A DNA stretch of 60,000 bases from Polytrichum commune (Eukaryota > Streptophyta > Polytrichopsida > Polytrichales > Polytrichaceae). The position numbers and the translations under genes were made by a program. The notes under the pieces were generated by a model. The model had not been told where the DNA came from. It was given only the letters and a program-made list of their open reading frames with translations, and did not search any database. The DNA is taken from assembly GCA_950295325.1 (NCBI GenBank), contig OX485805.1, forward strand, positions 54,524,758 through 54,584,757, written 5' to 3'. Below are positions 48,701-58,500 of the stretch, piece after piece. Position 1 is the stretch's first letter. Each line of letters begins with the position of its first letter.

Positions 48701-49990
48701 CACACAGATCGATATTGGCGACATGATGGTGGTGGTCTGGGTTGAAACCAATGTTGGAATGGCATGGTATCAATAATCAACATCACTACAGTAATGGTAT
48801 AACGACCTAGCCATGGGTATCAAAATTGTACTACCAGTCAAATATTGGTATTTGGTGGGTATTTCAAGGTGAGAGAATCTTTGTATACCCGAGTAATATT
48901 ATTTGGGTCATTATTATTCGAATCCATATTGATACCGTGGTGAATTACTAGAGTGTGAAGGTTCTTGCATGGTATATAGACCTGAAAGATATTGAAAACA
49001 AAAATTCTGTCAAAGAGTATTTGGATTTAGGCACGTCTACATTACATTCTGCCATGCAATTTAGGAAAGAACCTGCAAAATTTGTAAGTTACACACCTGG
49101 CTGAAGCTCTGTTGATTGTCCATGAACCATTGTGAACCGACTTTGTTGATAGATATTGTTTCTGGAGATTAAGCTTCATAGTAGGCTGACCATTTGTGCT
49201 GGATCATTTCCCAACACAAAATACAATCTGCGTGTATTTATCAGTTTTCAACTGTACACATGACAGACAATATGAGATTTAGGTCTGGAGCATTTGAATT
49301 GCTTGCAGGAGATGCTGAGTCGCATGGTAAATGCAGCTGCAATGATGATCTGCGAATTTTCACACACTTGCAAACATACGGGCTCCATGGTAAGCATGCT
49401 TATATTAATACGATTTGTTGATGCAACGCAGAATGAAATTGGAGTTCATGGTGCAGTGAATTCTCAGCTTTTGATTCCACAAACACCTTGAACAAAATTG
49501 AAATTCTTCAATGGAAGGATTATCGTACTTATTGTTTTTAATCTTAGCACGAATTTCTGAAATTGTGCACTAACTGAGTTCATAAATACTTACTGATGGA
49601 TAATTTTAATCTGCACAATCGTAACAGCGTGTCTTCAGATGAGCTCCATTGTAGGTAGTTGTTTCTTGCCATACGTTATCAGCTAATTCGGCAGGGAAGT
49701 ATCTCTACAATCAACCATATCAAGAATCAATGCAAAACTCAACGGCATGTATTGCGACATTAGGTGGAATCTCCACTTCTGCTCATCAACAATTTCAACA
49801 TGGAATTAATTCTAGGCACCTAGCTCATAAAGTGCATTCCTAGCTGTAACACAGAATTTCTTTAAGGGAGGACTAGAGCCGCACCTCCCTCTCGATTTCT
49901 CTTATCGTTCCGCAATTAAAAATAGAAGACACAAATTAGGAGACTCTTCTCTATCAAGAAGCACGTTAGCGTCACCAATCATGCAGTTGT
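45707..49990. other. Intergenic with short diverged internal repeats; isolated protein-like frames
   Basis: No recognisable gene. Related blocks ('ttaggcacgtct', 'tctgaaat.gtgcac') occur near 48,470, 49,025 and 49,550. Minus-strand frames at 46,827-47,015 and 48,551-48,751 look codon-like but match no family I recognise and have no convincing flanking exons; they could be fragments of a decayed gene. 'agagtatg' words cluster near 47,350-47,415. Confidence 0.3.
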
Positions 49991-50039
49991 AAGATTTGTA
50001 AGAGGAACATAAGGTAAGATACTTACTTACTTCAGTTGA

Positions 50040-50467
50040 TTGGTTGCTGATGAAAGAGACAAGCACCATCAACAACGGCGTAGCATTCTTCTCAACGATG
50101 GCGCTGTGGAATACTCACAAAGCGCCAATCTCTACATGAACTTAAAGTACACTCAACGTGGCGGCGAAGTTCAAATTTATGGATGTAGTAGGCAGTCTTA
50201 CCTTATTACCGTACTTGCACTGGAGTATTTCTGCACTTACTGCTGTCTTGACCTGCCTCCTCGTGGTCAACATGCATTGCAGATTTCCCGGACCGGCCAA
50301 TGGCTCAGACAGCTCACTGCCTTCCCAAGCCTTGCCTGCAAATCTCCACCGCAATCTGCTATGTATGTATCGATCTCTACACAAAGTGAAAACAAGAATT
50401 TACAAATCACTGTCAAGTCTACTGTGGCGATCAGCAAATTCCACCGGATCGCCAAAATCACCATAAG
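50040..50467. other. Exon-like patch of uncertain strand
   Basis: A stretch richer in G/C than its surroundings is open in several frames. The plus strand has a 143-codon frame ending precisely at a strong donor (ATAAG/GTAAGC, 50,466). The minus strand has frames of 80-105 codons and its own donor-like AATAAG/GTAAGA near 50,200. No domain is recognisable. It may be an exon of an unrecognised or decayed gene, or a non-coding transcript; strand cannot be decided. Confidence 0.25.
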
Positions 50468-50540
50468 GTAAGCGCTCCTAATCCTGTTACTCATCTGGAA
50501 AAAGGACACTTGTACTTGAGTGGTGTGCACGGTGTGGTTA

Positions 50541-50592
50541 GGTGTGGATCTAAGAACAGCACCAAAAAGAAACGTGTTTCCCAAGAGATTGG
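50541..50592 (-). repeat. Dispersed ~90-bp repeat, copy d (partial)
   Basis: The reverse complement reads GTCCAATCTCTTGGGAAACA, then CGTTTCTTTTTGGTGCTG, then TTCTTAGATCCACACC. It matches copy a at the terminus and copy c in the middle. Confidence 0.45.
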
Positions 50593-50629
50593 ACTATATA
50601 CGGAAACGGTGATACTAACCTGATTCGGT

Positions 50630-51090
50630 CAGAAAGAGTGGCTTGAAATTTGTGCAATATTTCTCAGAGCTGAAGTAGAGAGAATGATGAGGAATGCAAG
50701 TTGATTTGTAATTTTATTCCCTGTAATTAATTAGTTACATTTTTCCAAACAGGCAAGTAAGTCAAACCCCTATTTGTACACTAGAGTTTTCCTAATCTAA
50801 GAATCAAGAATATTCTACTCTGCATACGAATGCACACAAAATGGTTAATTCAATGGCACCTATCATGCATTCTTTTGAGGGCATCATTTTTATAATTAGT
50901 CATTTTGGGTCCACACAAGAATTATCCTACCCCTAGTCTAATGCACTAGTAGTGGTCATTCACTTTTTCGGTTTTTCTACCATACATGTTCAACATTTTT
51001 TAACCACTCTAGGCTCAATAATCAAGGTAATCAGTGCATCTTTATGACCATTTAATGAGCTCGAGAATCTTCACTTTGATACTGGTCAAA
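50630..51090. other. Intergenic, no gene seen
   Basis: AT-rich; nothing supported. Confidence 0.4.
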
Positions 51091-51099
51091 TAAGGCCTT

Positions 51100-51958
51100 C
51101 ATAATACATTAAATATGATATTCAATGTTATATTTTATTTTATGTCACTATGGTAACCTTTCTAATGACACTTATTATATATAAGTTTACATGTATTGTC
51201 ATCCCAAGTTATTTCCAGTTCAACCATTTTTCAAAAATCTATATCCTCCGCAACATTAATGTGCTATTAATGAAGGCTACTAATGTGCAGTTGCATGCTT
51301 GCTCTTGCTCACTCTCTCTTATGTGGCATAAGGCATGAGATCATGCCAACTACTCAAACAAAGTTTGGTATATTTTGAATCACAACATTTTTGTAATGAA
51401 ATATTGTCATGGATGATTGAAACTTGGATGAAAATCACTACTGAATATCCCAATTAGTGAGGGAGGGCTAATAGCGAGCGAGGAGAATTAGTGAAGATGG
51501 TACTAAATTTCTCTACGCTATGAAATTAGTGCCACCAAAAAATCTAGGAAGCATTGTTCATCCCAATACTATTCAATCAAAACACTATATAGGCCGGAGC
51601 ACTATTCATCTTGGCACTATCCACTTTGCATACAAAAAAAAAAAATTGCCACTCTACAAACACCATAGAGTATGCACTGATTTTCTTCAAATCTATGGGA
51701 AATGAGCATCTATTCATGAATTTAATATCGCTTAGTAAAGAATTCAAACCTTACTAATTTTTAGACTTGACAAAATAGTGCGTGTTTTGGGAATTAGCAT
51801 CACAAAAGTCACAGTGTAGCACGTGACAATAGTTGCAACATTGTGAATCTTTTATGCCCGAAATGTTTTACAAGGAGCGACAAATAATGTTAGGGCTACA
51901 TGAATAGCGTTGGTGACACTAAACGATAGAATCGGTGACGCTTAATACAACATTTAGT
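51100..51958. mobile_element. Probable non-autonomous CACTA-like element
   Basis: The left part (51,110-51,240) matches the sequence following the CACTA-like end at 1,725. The right part (51,470-51,958) matches 1-440 and 44,180-44,290, and ends in TTTAGTGCTGAGTC, a decayed terminus. 'ggtgac(a/g)ct' words repeat near the right end, as subterminal repeats of this superfamily do. No transposase. It directly abuts the GC-richer GH105 region. Confidence 0.4.
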
Positions 51959-52005
51959 GCTGAGTCTGAAACTGTTTGGTAAAGTCCCATTGCTGTGTCA
52001 GGAGA

Positions 52006-52209
52006 TCACCTCGAGAGGCCGACTTTCGATGCGTGCCAGCTCGACAGGGGAATATGGCTACCACCGCACACATGATCAGCAGCGATGTCAACTGCATTCG
52101 TTGATGCAGAGAGTGGAGGAGGATTGGGAGGTCCGGGGGGTGCGGAGAACGACTCGGAGCAGGAATTCGGCGGGGAAGGATTCAGAGTCAACGTTCGGCG
52201 GAAGGGCAT
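52006..52209 (-). CDS. Possible divergent first exon, unrecognised product
   Basis: A 67-codon minus-strand frame starts at ATG 52,209 and is Pro/Ser-rich (NPSPPNS, PPGPPNPPPLS). It ends where CTCGAG/GTGATC could serve as a splice donor, the frame meeting TGA within it. Codon use and GC content resemble the adjacent GH105 gene rather than the AT-rich surroundings. If real, it is transcribed divergently from GH105, about 65 bp from a TATA-like motif readable on both strands. No downstream exon was found; the next sequence is a transposon-like repeat, so it may be truncated or simply the GH105 upstream region. No domain recognised. Confidence 0.25.
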   Translation of the reverse strand: MPFRRTLTLNPSPPNSCSESFSAPPGPPNPPPLSASTNAVDIAADHVCGGSHIPLSSWHASKVGLSR

Positions 52210-52230
52210 GATCCGCCCTGCTTCAAGTGT

Positions 52231-52301
52231 GTCATCTTCTGGCTTTCCTCTGTCCTGTTGAGAGTAGCGTCAGTATAAAGGTTTCCAGTCATCTTCTGGC
52301 T
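52231..52301 (+). repeat. 14-bp direct repeat flanking the GH105 TATA box
   Basis: gtcatcttctggct occurs at 52,231-52,244 and 52,288-52,301, straddling the TATA box. It could be a regulatory duplication or chance. Confidence 0.5.
52274..52279 (+). promoter_or_regulatory. TATA box of the GH105 gene
   Basis: AGTATAAAGG lies 165 bp upstream of the start codon, predicting a leader of ~140 nt. The complement reads CCTTTATACTG and could also serve the divergent frame ending at 52,209. Confidence 0.5.
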
Positions 52302-52310
52302 CTTGTCGAA

Positions 52311-52346
52311 ATGTCAGGGACTTCTGCCGGTGGACAGGTTAGTTGA
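52311..52346 (+). other. Upstream ORF in the GH105 leader (11 codons)
   Basis: ATG at 52,311 to TGA at 52,346, encoding MSGTSAGGQVS. It is close to the predicted cap site, so scanning ribosomes may bypass it. A regulatory role is inference. Confidence 0.35.
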
Positions 52347-52443
52347 TTGACGAGGGAGAGGGCTAGGGTTTCCTCGATAGAGTAGCGGTGAAGGAATTTC
52401 TGTTTGGTCGCCCGGCAGTCCGTGGTTCATTGTTGAGTTGAGT

Positions 52444-53682
52444 ATGGTTGGAACAATGTCGATTGCGAGGGGAGGTTTGGGGATGATGGCGAAGGTTGCA
52501 ACTGCCGTGAGTCTGATTTCGTTGTTGTGTTTAGCGATGACTGCAACGTCAGTCGAGGCGATGGAGAATCACACAGGGAAGCGAGCTCTGATACTGGCGG
52601 AGAGGATGGCCAATACGTCGATCGATCTATGGAGAGTGACGGGACCTGCGAAGGATCGGTTCCAGTACGAGCTAGGCGTGTTCCTGCGCGGCATCGAGCT
52701 AGTGTGGAAGGCGACAGACGATCAGAAGTATCTAGAGTACATCAAATTCAAGGTAGATCGCTTCGTTAATGAGAACGGCACAATCACGAGCTACAATTTC
52801 ACCGACTTCACGTTGGACAACATCCTCACTGGCAGGCTTGTACTCACCTTGTACGAAGAGTACGGGGAGGAGAAGTACAAGAAGGCAGCCGACTTGCTTC
52901 GGGAACAGCTGCGACAACAGCCTCGCACCCATGAAGGCGGCTTCTGGCACAAGGAGGTGTACCCGTATCAAATGTGGCTGGACGGGCTATACATGGCTGA
53001 GCCATTTTACGGCGAATATGCGAAACTATTTGACGAGCCTGCAGATTACGATGACATCGCCAAGCAGTTCATCCTTATGGAGGAGCACTCTCGCGACAGT
53101 AAGACAGGCTTGCTCTACCATGGCTACGATGAGTCTAGAGTCCAGAATTGGTCTGATCCGAAGACTGGAAGGTCTCCGAGCATCTGGGGACGTGGGGACG
53201 GCTGGTACGCTATGGCGCTAGTTGACACGCTCGATTTCTTCCCTGAAGACCATCCCAAGCGATGCAAGCTGATTGAAATCCTCCACGATCTAGCAGCGGC
53301 ATTGCGGAAGGTGCAAGACTCGGACTCGGGGCTATGGTGGCAGGTTCTGGATAAAGGTGGTGACAAAGGAAACTACCTGGAGTCATCGGCTTCGGCTATG
53401 TTTGTGTACACTTTTGCCAAAGGTGCACGCAAAGGTTACTTACCTCATCGCTACGTTGCGGATGCCAAGAGAGGTTACGAGGGAATCGTGTCGCACTTCA
53501 TTGTGGAGACTCCAAATGGTTTGAATGACACAAGAACTGTTGGCGTAGGAGGCCTCGGCGGAACTCCGTATCGAAATGGCACCTATGCTTACTACCTCAG
53601 TGAACCGGTAGTTACGAACGATCCCAAAGGTGTTGGCCCCTTCATGATGGCCAGTGTAGAAATCTCTAGAGTTACATCATGA
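52444..53682 (+). CDS. Secreted GH105-family unsaturated rhamnogalacturonyl hydrolase-like protein
   Basis: A single-exon frame of 412 residues. ATG at 52,444 has A at -3 and G at +4; the frame extends only two codons further without an ATG. Residues 1-39 form a signal peptide (VSLISLLCLAM core, likely cut after SVEA). The mature part has the (alpha/alpha)6-barrel signatures of GH105/YteR: LDNILTGR (124-131), MWLDGLYMAEPF (177-188) with D180 the likely catalytic acid (Asp143 in Bacillus YteR), and WGRGDGWYAMAL (248-259). The C-terminus GVGPFMMASVEI is the usual family ending, so the protein is full length. Seven N-glycosylation sequons (e.g. N42, N57, N111) fit secretion. Family members remove the 4,5-unsaturated galacturonyl residue from rhamnogalacturonan fragments made by pectate-type lyases; a role in the plant wall or apoplast is inferred. 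The gene is GC-richer than its flanks and intronless as read; ancient horizontal acquisition is possible but unproven here. Confidence 0.9.
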   Translation: MVGTMSIARGGLGMMAKVATAVSLISLLCLAMTATSVEAMENHTGKRALILAERMANTSIDLWRVTGPAKDRFQYELGVFLRGIELVWKATDDQKYLEYIKFKVDRFVNENGTITSYNFTDFTLDNILTGRLVLTLYEEYGEEKYKKAADLLREQLRQQPRTHEGGFWHKEVYPYQMWLDGLYMAEPFYGEYAKLFDEPADYDDIAKQFILMEEHSRDSKTGLLYHGYDESRVQNWSDPKTGRSPSIWGRGDGWYAMALVDTLDFFPEDHPKRCKLIEILHDLAAALRKVQDSDSGLWWQVLDKGGDKGNYLESSASAMFVYTFAKGARKGYLPHRYVADAKRGYEGIVSHFIVETPNGLNDTRTVGVGGLGGTPYRNGTYAYYLSEPVVTNDPKGVGPFMMASVEISRVTS

Positions 53683-53754
53683 CTGCAATTTTAGACTCTT
53701 AGCTGCGTCTTTTGCAAGAGATTTTATGTCCCTCCTTTTTGTTCATGATTTAGG

Positions 53755-53818
53755 TCAAGCGAAGAAGCAGCTTCGTGAGATGCTGGATGCAATAGAGGAG
53801 TTTGGTCACAAATTGTGA
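53755..53818 (+). other. Exon-like segment just downstream of GH105
   Basis: After a good acceptor context (tccctcctttttgttcatgatttag) one frame reads GQAKKQLREMLDAIEEFGHK and ends in TGA. This is an amphipathic, protein-like sequence that stays open back to the GH105 stop in that frame. A donor at 53,653 (GCCA/GTGTAG) would join it in phase and replace the last residues. It may be an alternative last exon or chance. Confidence 0.25.
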
Positions 53819-54030
53819 TCATGTACATTACACATGCACAGACTGAACAAATTCATGTTTGATTGCTCAAATGGCATTGGCCACGGCCGCTTTTGCAAAG
53901 TTTGTGTGTCGATCCTGGTTACGCATACAGAAATTGAGGACACAGATTTGCACACAAAATATTTTACTCTCTGTATTCCCTTGCACGTTATGAGCCTCAA
54001 ATTGCTTGATTGAGGATTTTCTTGAACAAT

Positions 54031-54368
54031 AGAGTTATCCTTTAACTCAACCGGAGTTTTAGTAGGGAGTTGGTTGTTTCGCATGCATAACTTTCCATGT
54101 TCGGTAAGTTGTGGGTGCATGCTTGGAGTCAATGTGGAGGTTTGAACGAAGAACCTTCCATATTAGTTCATTGGGTACCAAACTCATTTTGGCGTCTCTT
54201 GGCATGCCAAAATGAGTTTGGTACCCAATGAACTAATATGGAAGGTTCTTCGTTCAAATCTCCACATTGACTCCAAGCATGCACCCACAACTTACCGAAC
54301 ATGTAAAGTTATGCATGCGAAACAACCAACTCCCTACTAAAACTCCGGTTGAGTTAAAGGATAACTCT
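54031..54368. repeat. 338-bp near-perfect palindrome (163-nt arms, 12-nt spacer)
   Basis: The left arm 54,031-54,193 starts agagttatcctttaactc and ends actcattttggc. The right arm 54,206-54,368 is its reverse complement except for two positions. The spacer is gtctcttggcat. Immediate flanks are 'aat' on both sides, a possible 3-bp target duplication. The arms encode nothing recognisable. It is either a young foldback/MITE-type insertion or an inverted duplication. Any transcript would form a long dsRNA hairpin. Confidence 0.9.
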
Positions 54369-54990
54369 AATACATGAAAGGAATTTTCATAAACCGACTC
54401 GGAGCTCCCACATCAACCATGGCCCGCAGTTTTACAGTATGCAGTTTACACCGTCTGGCAATACACCTTCTAGTCATGGTGATGAGCATCAACCATGGCC
54501 AAGTCAGTTCTTGCATTAATCGTATTTGTTTCCAATTGAAACTCGCCACAAGTTCGCCTGTCAAAGTAATTAAGCAGTTCGCAGCATTGACGCAAGTGAA
54601 GGACAGAGATAAGCCCCAGTTCTTTGTATGAGGATTGATACCTTAAGAATTGATTCCTTGACATTTTTTGGCAACAAAGAAATTGACACCTATTAGTGAA
54701 TCAAGATTCACAATTCAACCATATGTATACTAGAAAACTACCTTTCGGAAGATTTTGTGGTTCTGAAATATATTATGGATTCTGAAGGAGGTTGACTTGT
54801 ATATATATAAGCACCTACTTACGAATCTGGTTATTCAATTCATGAATCATCAGCAACACATGCATTTAACTTTAACCGATGCTTGTCAAAAACAGCATGT
54901 CCTCTTACCTTATTATCTGAAGAAAAACGAGCTCCTCAAAGTCACAGCAGTATTGAACATCCTCTCAGTAACTGCAAATCCTGCAGTTTA
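54369..54990. other. Unrecognised, short open frames only
   Basis: Plus-strand frames at 54,374-54,631 and 54,797-54,991 have protein-like ends but no recognisable domain. The phrase 'catcaaccatggcc' occurs twice (~54,412 and ~54,487). Confidence 0.3.
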
Positions 54991-55434
54991 AACTTGGAGG
55001 ATTTGCAGAAACATGCAGCAATTTGATGTCAAGAACACGTAAAGTAAACCTTACACATCCTTCAGCAAGGTGCTGGAGGTTTACTTCCACCGAGTCACTC
55101 GAAAATTGGTCCAACCGGACAAAATGGAAGTTCATCAATCACGCAGCTTATTAAAACTAAGGTGAGTGATTTGTTATGTACTCTCACTGATCTTTGATTC
55201 TTCACTCTTATCTCCTACTCACGAACAGATGAGCACCAATCCCCGAGTCTTGTGTACAATAGCCATGCTATTTCAGATCTTGCACACACCGAGAACTGAC
55301 TGACAATCACTACAATTTCGTTACCCTAGACGAGACAGGGCTAGACACCCACCTCTTTGAGCTGGGCAGTATCCTGAGATAAAGGAGTTCAGTAAAAACA
55401 CGACCCGCATAGATTTGTGGTTAAATCAAATCAA
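54991..55434 (+). pseudogene. Spliced-gene-like remnant or ncRNA exons
   Basis: A donor AACTAAG/GTGAGTG follows 55,161, and an acceptor ctcctactcacgaacag/ATG precedes 55,229. They frame a 67-nt intron with a CTGAT branch-like motif and a pyrimidine tract. A 206-nt putative exon ends at TCAA/GTGAGT (55,434). Upstream, one frame reads GAGGLLPPSHSKIGPTGQNG. Inside the exon, protein-like runs (LVYNSHAISDLAHTEN; NHYNFVTLDETGLDTHLFEL) sit in different frames with stops between. This suggests a decayed gene or a spliced non-coding RNA; no family is recognised. Confidence 0.3.
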
Positions 55435-56146
55435 GTGAGTTCTTCTACACTAATCTGTACAGTTAGTTTGTGTTCGCAAATAGGTTGTCTCTTTACCCAT
55501 GAAAAGTACTTAGGGCAATGGGATTGTTGGATTGCAATGGGGCATTGGAGATACTAAACAAAAAAACAAAGAATGAAGATGAAGAAAATTATGATTGAAA
55601 GAGGTATGTGAAAATTGAATGAAGGAAATTGTTCATGGACGATACAAGAAGCGAATGGAAAATCTATGTTGCAATGAAAAAGAAAAATGCACATGAAATT
55701 TTATTTATAAAATTTTCAAAAACCTAGAATTGCATACCCAATTGCTCGAACAACCTAGAATGTATAAATGAAGGAAAAAAGATGCAAGAACCACATGCAA
55801 AAATATTAAGGAAACATGAATATCATCAACAACAACAAGCAAATAATAAAAGCACAACAAAACATGCACAATACCTTCTTCCTCCCTACCGTCCCCTTCC
55901 TCCACCTCCTGAATCCTAGCCACCCCCCTTCCTCCAAGCCTCCGCCTTCTTCCTCATATCCAACCCTCCAACTCAAACCTCAACTCAACCTTCATTATTT
56001 TCAACTTCAACCTCACTTCAATCTCACCTCAACTAATCTCAATCACTTCCACAAAATCAATCCCAACACCAACCTCGCTTCACAACTCCCATCAACGAAC
56101 CTCAACCTCGCCTCACCGCACAAGGCTTTGAACCCAAGGTGGAGAT
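55435..56146. other. Intergenic; C-rich low-complexity stretch
   Basis: 55,880-56,110 is C/T-rich with repeated 'cctc', 'caacctc' and 'caactc' words. It yields a 121-codon Pro/Asn/Leu-rich plus-strand frame that is compositional rather than a supported gene. Confidence 0.4.
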
Positions 56147-58500
56147 CACTACACCGTTTATGGTATTTATTGTCACTTTAGCACTCAAAACCCGGGACAT
56201 GTGTCATGGCACTATCGATTCCTTGGTGATACCCTGCTGAAATTGGAGGCTTACGGTTGGTTTCCATGTAGGCTACTTCACGCACCAAGTTCTAGTGGAA
56301 ACATAGATTCCATCTAGTGGCATCTACATTTCCACTAGAATATGGTGGGCAAGAGGCCTACATGGAAACTAACCCTTAGAAATTTGAAACATGGAACCTT
56401 ATTTTAACCACCCATGAAAAGAATATACTAAAATCAATCCCAACCTTATTGAAATTATGGCACCCTATACATTCTTATGGGTCCTAATTGGAAATAGGTG
56501 ATTCAACTCTAGGTGCCATCTCACTTGTCCACGCCCATTCAAGGTGCTCACATTTGGAAGGAGGCAAGTCTTCGGGTGCCCTCTAATTCTTGTAATGCTT
56601 GTATCGGAATTACATGTAGACTTAGCCCAACTCAAAAATGAAGCAACACCATAAATCACACCGGTGACAACAGTGAAGTTGTCATTCTTTCCCAACCACT
56701 TAGGAAATCAGTCCTAGAAAAGGAATTCTCCAAGTAATTGTTATAAACAAAAATTTTATTTTCACATTCTAGATGAATGACTCTATGTTGACATTAGTGT
56801 CAATTCTTATTCTTATTCCACTCAATTTTATTGAACCATTCTGAGATTATTTTATTGTAAATTTAGTGAGAGCTTGTTTGCCATTCTGTGTAAAGAATGA
56901 GCTTGCGCATGAATAAGAATCAGTCTAAACTGTTTTACAAACATGTTCCCTAACTGATCCCTGGTCAGTTTATCTTATTTACATTTCACTATAATAAACA
57001 AATTTGAGATCTCTGATGAAATTTCCAAGTTCAAATAACTTCTAGAAACAATCTCCACATTGGAAAAGCAATTAAATGACAGTATATACTATCACAGAGC
57101 ATTTTCCAACACCAATGAACGAGTTTAATGGTGACTTCATCATATCCGAATCTAGCTAACCAAGAATTCATACATAAAGCTTTTGTTGACTTTTAGTTGC
57201 AAATCCATGATGATACCTACCCCAAATCCTATTTTTAGAAGACACGGCTCATCACGCACACATGCACCATCTGTGAATGCCAGATGAGTCAACTCTAGAA
57301 TGCAAGATTTCCACGAGTTTCGCTGAAAACAACAATTCTGTACTTGACCGTGATACATATATACTGAGGAATATGCACTTTTTGTTTATGTTAGTCAAAG
57401 CTCCTGCCTACCCGGCTGCTTCAGATTAGTGGCAGCCAAATGAATATGGTAAGTAACAGTAATTTTTTAATGCGATTCTTGTTAGATGTTGTTGGTAATT
57501 GAAAGAGGAAAGTAATACATTTTAGCATGTAGTTTTTGGATACCGCATGCAAGTGCCTGTGGAGATTTTTGGGCATAACTGATCAAAATCCTAGTGAATT
57601 TCCAAGGCCAACCGGTTATGTATTGTGATTTGGAATCTTGATGAAGACTTACGGGAAGACCTAGGGTCTTGGACTCATGTTGATTCCACCTTGATTACAA
57701 AAATATTATGGCGCACATCAATTTTCACCCACACTAATAGAACTATTTGGTGAAGTGGTTGGTTCTCCCCATTCATTGATTGTATGAACTAATTTGTAAA
57801 GTTTGTAAATATTCATCATAGATGTGGTCAAAATCAATCCAAGTGCTCATGTTTAAATCATGTTCATTTCATACAAGGATTTATAGGTATCAACTTTTAA
57901 GTAACGATCACAAACAAGTGTTATTATTATAAGTTGTTTTAGTGAAAAACTACTCTTTATAAACTTATGACTACACCATTTATGGTATTTAGTGTCACAT
58001 GTGTAATAGTGTCATTTACCCTATTTTGAGTTGTATGCTAGGTAACACTAATAATCAACAATGTCACTATTGGTGTCACCTCATGACACTTGGAGATCAA
58101 GTGCACTTACTAATATCTTGGCATGAGTATGTTCACTAATGTCATGAGGTGTATCCATATGTTACACAATGGTCTACACATTGACTCAAGTGCACACAAG
58201 TGACACTTGGCATTAGTATTCTCAAGAATTTCTTCCTCTTGCACACTAAAATGGAAACATATGACACCTACCATTAGCGTGCTCATTAGTATCTTCCCCT
58301 TGCATACTAAAATGCAAAACTATCATCTCAAGTATGCCAATGTGTTGCGCTAATTGTATTACGTAAACCAAATTTTACTTAGTTAACGAATATTATCATA
58401 CTCGCAATTAGCAGACGTGACACTTTGAGGCCTCTAGGCATCTACTTTAAGCCCTTTGCAAATGGTGTGCGTGACACTAAATACCATATTCGGTGTAGTG
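56147..58500. mobile_element. CACTA-like element(s) with matched termini
   Basis: The left terminus CACTACACCGTTTATGGTAT at 56,147 and the complement of the right terminus (CACTACACCGAATATGGTAT, ending 58,500) agree at 27 of 30 positions. A third terminus, GACTACACCATTTATGGTAT, lies at 57,969, so either a 2.35-kb element or a 532-bp inner one uses the right end. GTGTCA/TGACAC words recur within 57,990-58,480 like subterminal repeats. The flanking trinucleotides do not match, so the target duplication is unconfirmed. No transposase frame. Confidence 0.5.
56250..56379. mobile_element. MITE, 130 bp, nested in the CACTA-like region
   Basis: The left end CTTACGGTTGGTTTCCATG and the complement of the right end (CTAAGGGTTAGTTTCCATG) pair through GTAGGC. 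It is the short sibling of the element at 2,592-3,048. The sequences flanking both copies (56,190-56,220 with 56,400-56,500, and 2,180-2,300) also resemble each other. Confidence 0.6.

Noticed and set aside
52438-52443. Two-codon extension of GH105
   Set aside because: It would start at TTG; ATG at 52,444 has A at -3 and G at +4.
55816-56181. 121-codon Pro/Leu/Asn-rich frame
   Set aside because: Driven by a C/T-rich low-complexity tract; it runs into the CACTA-like terminus.
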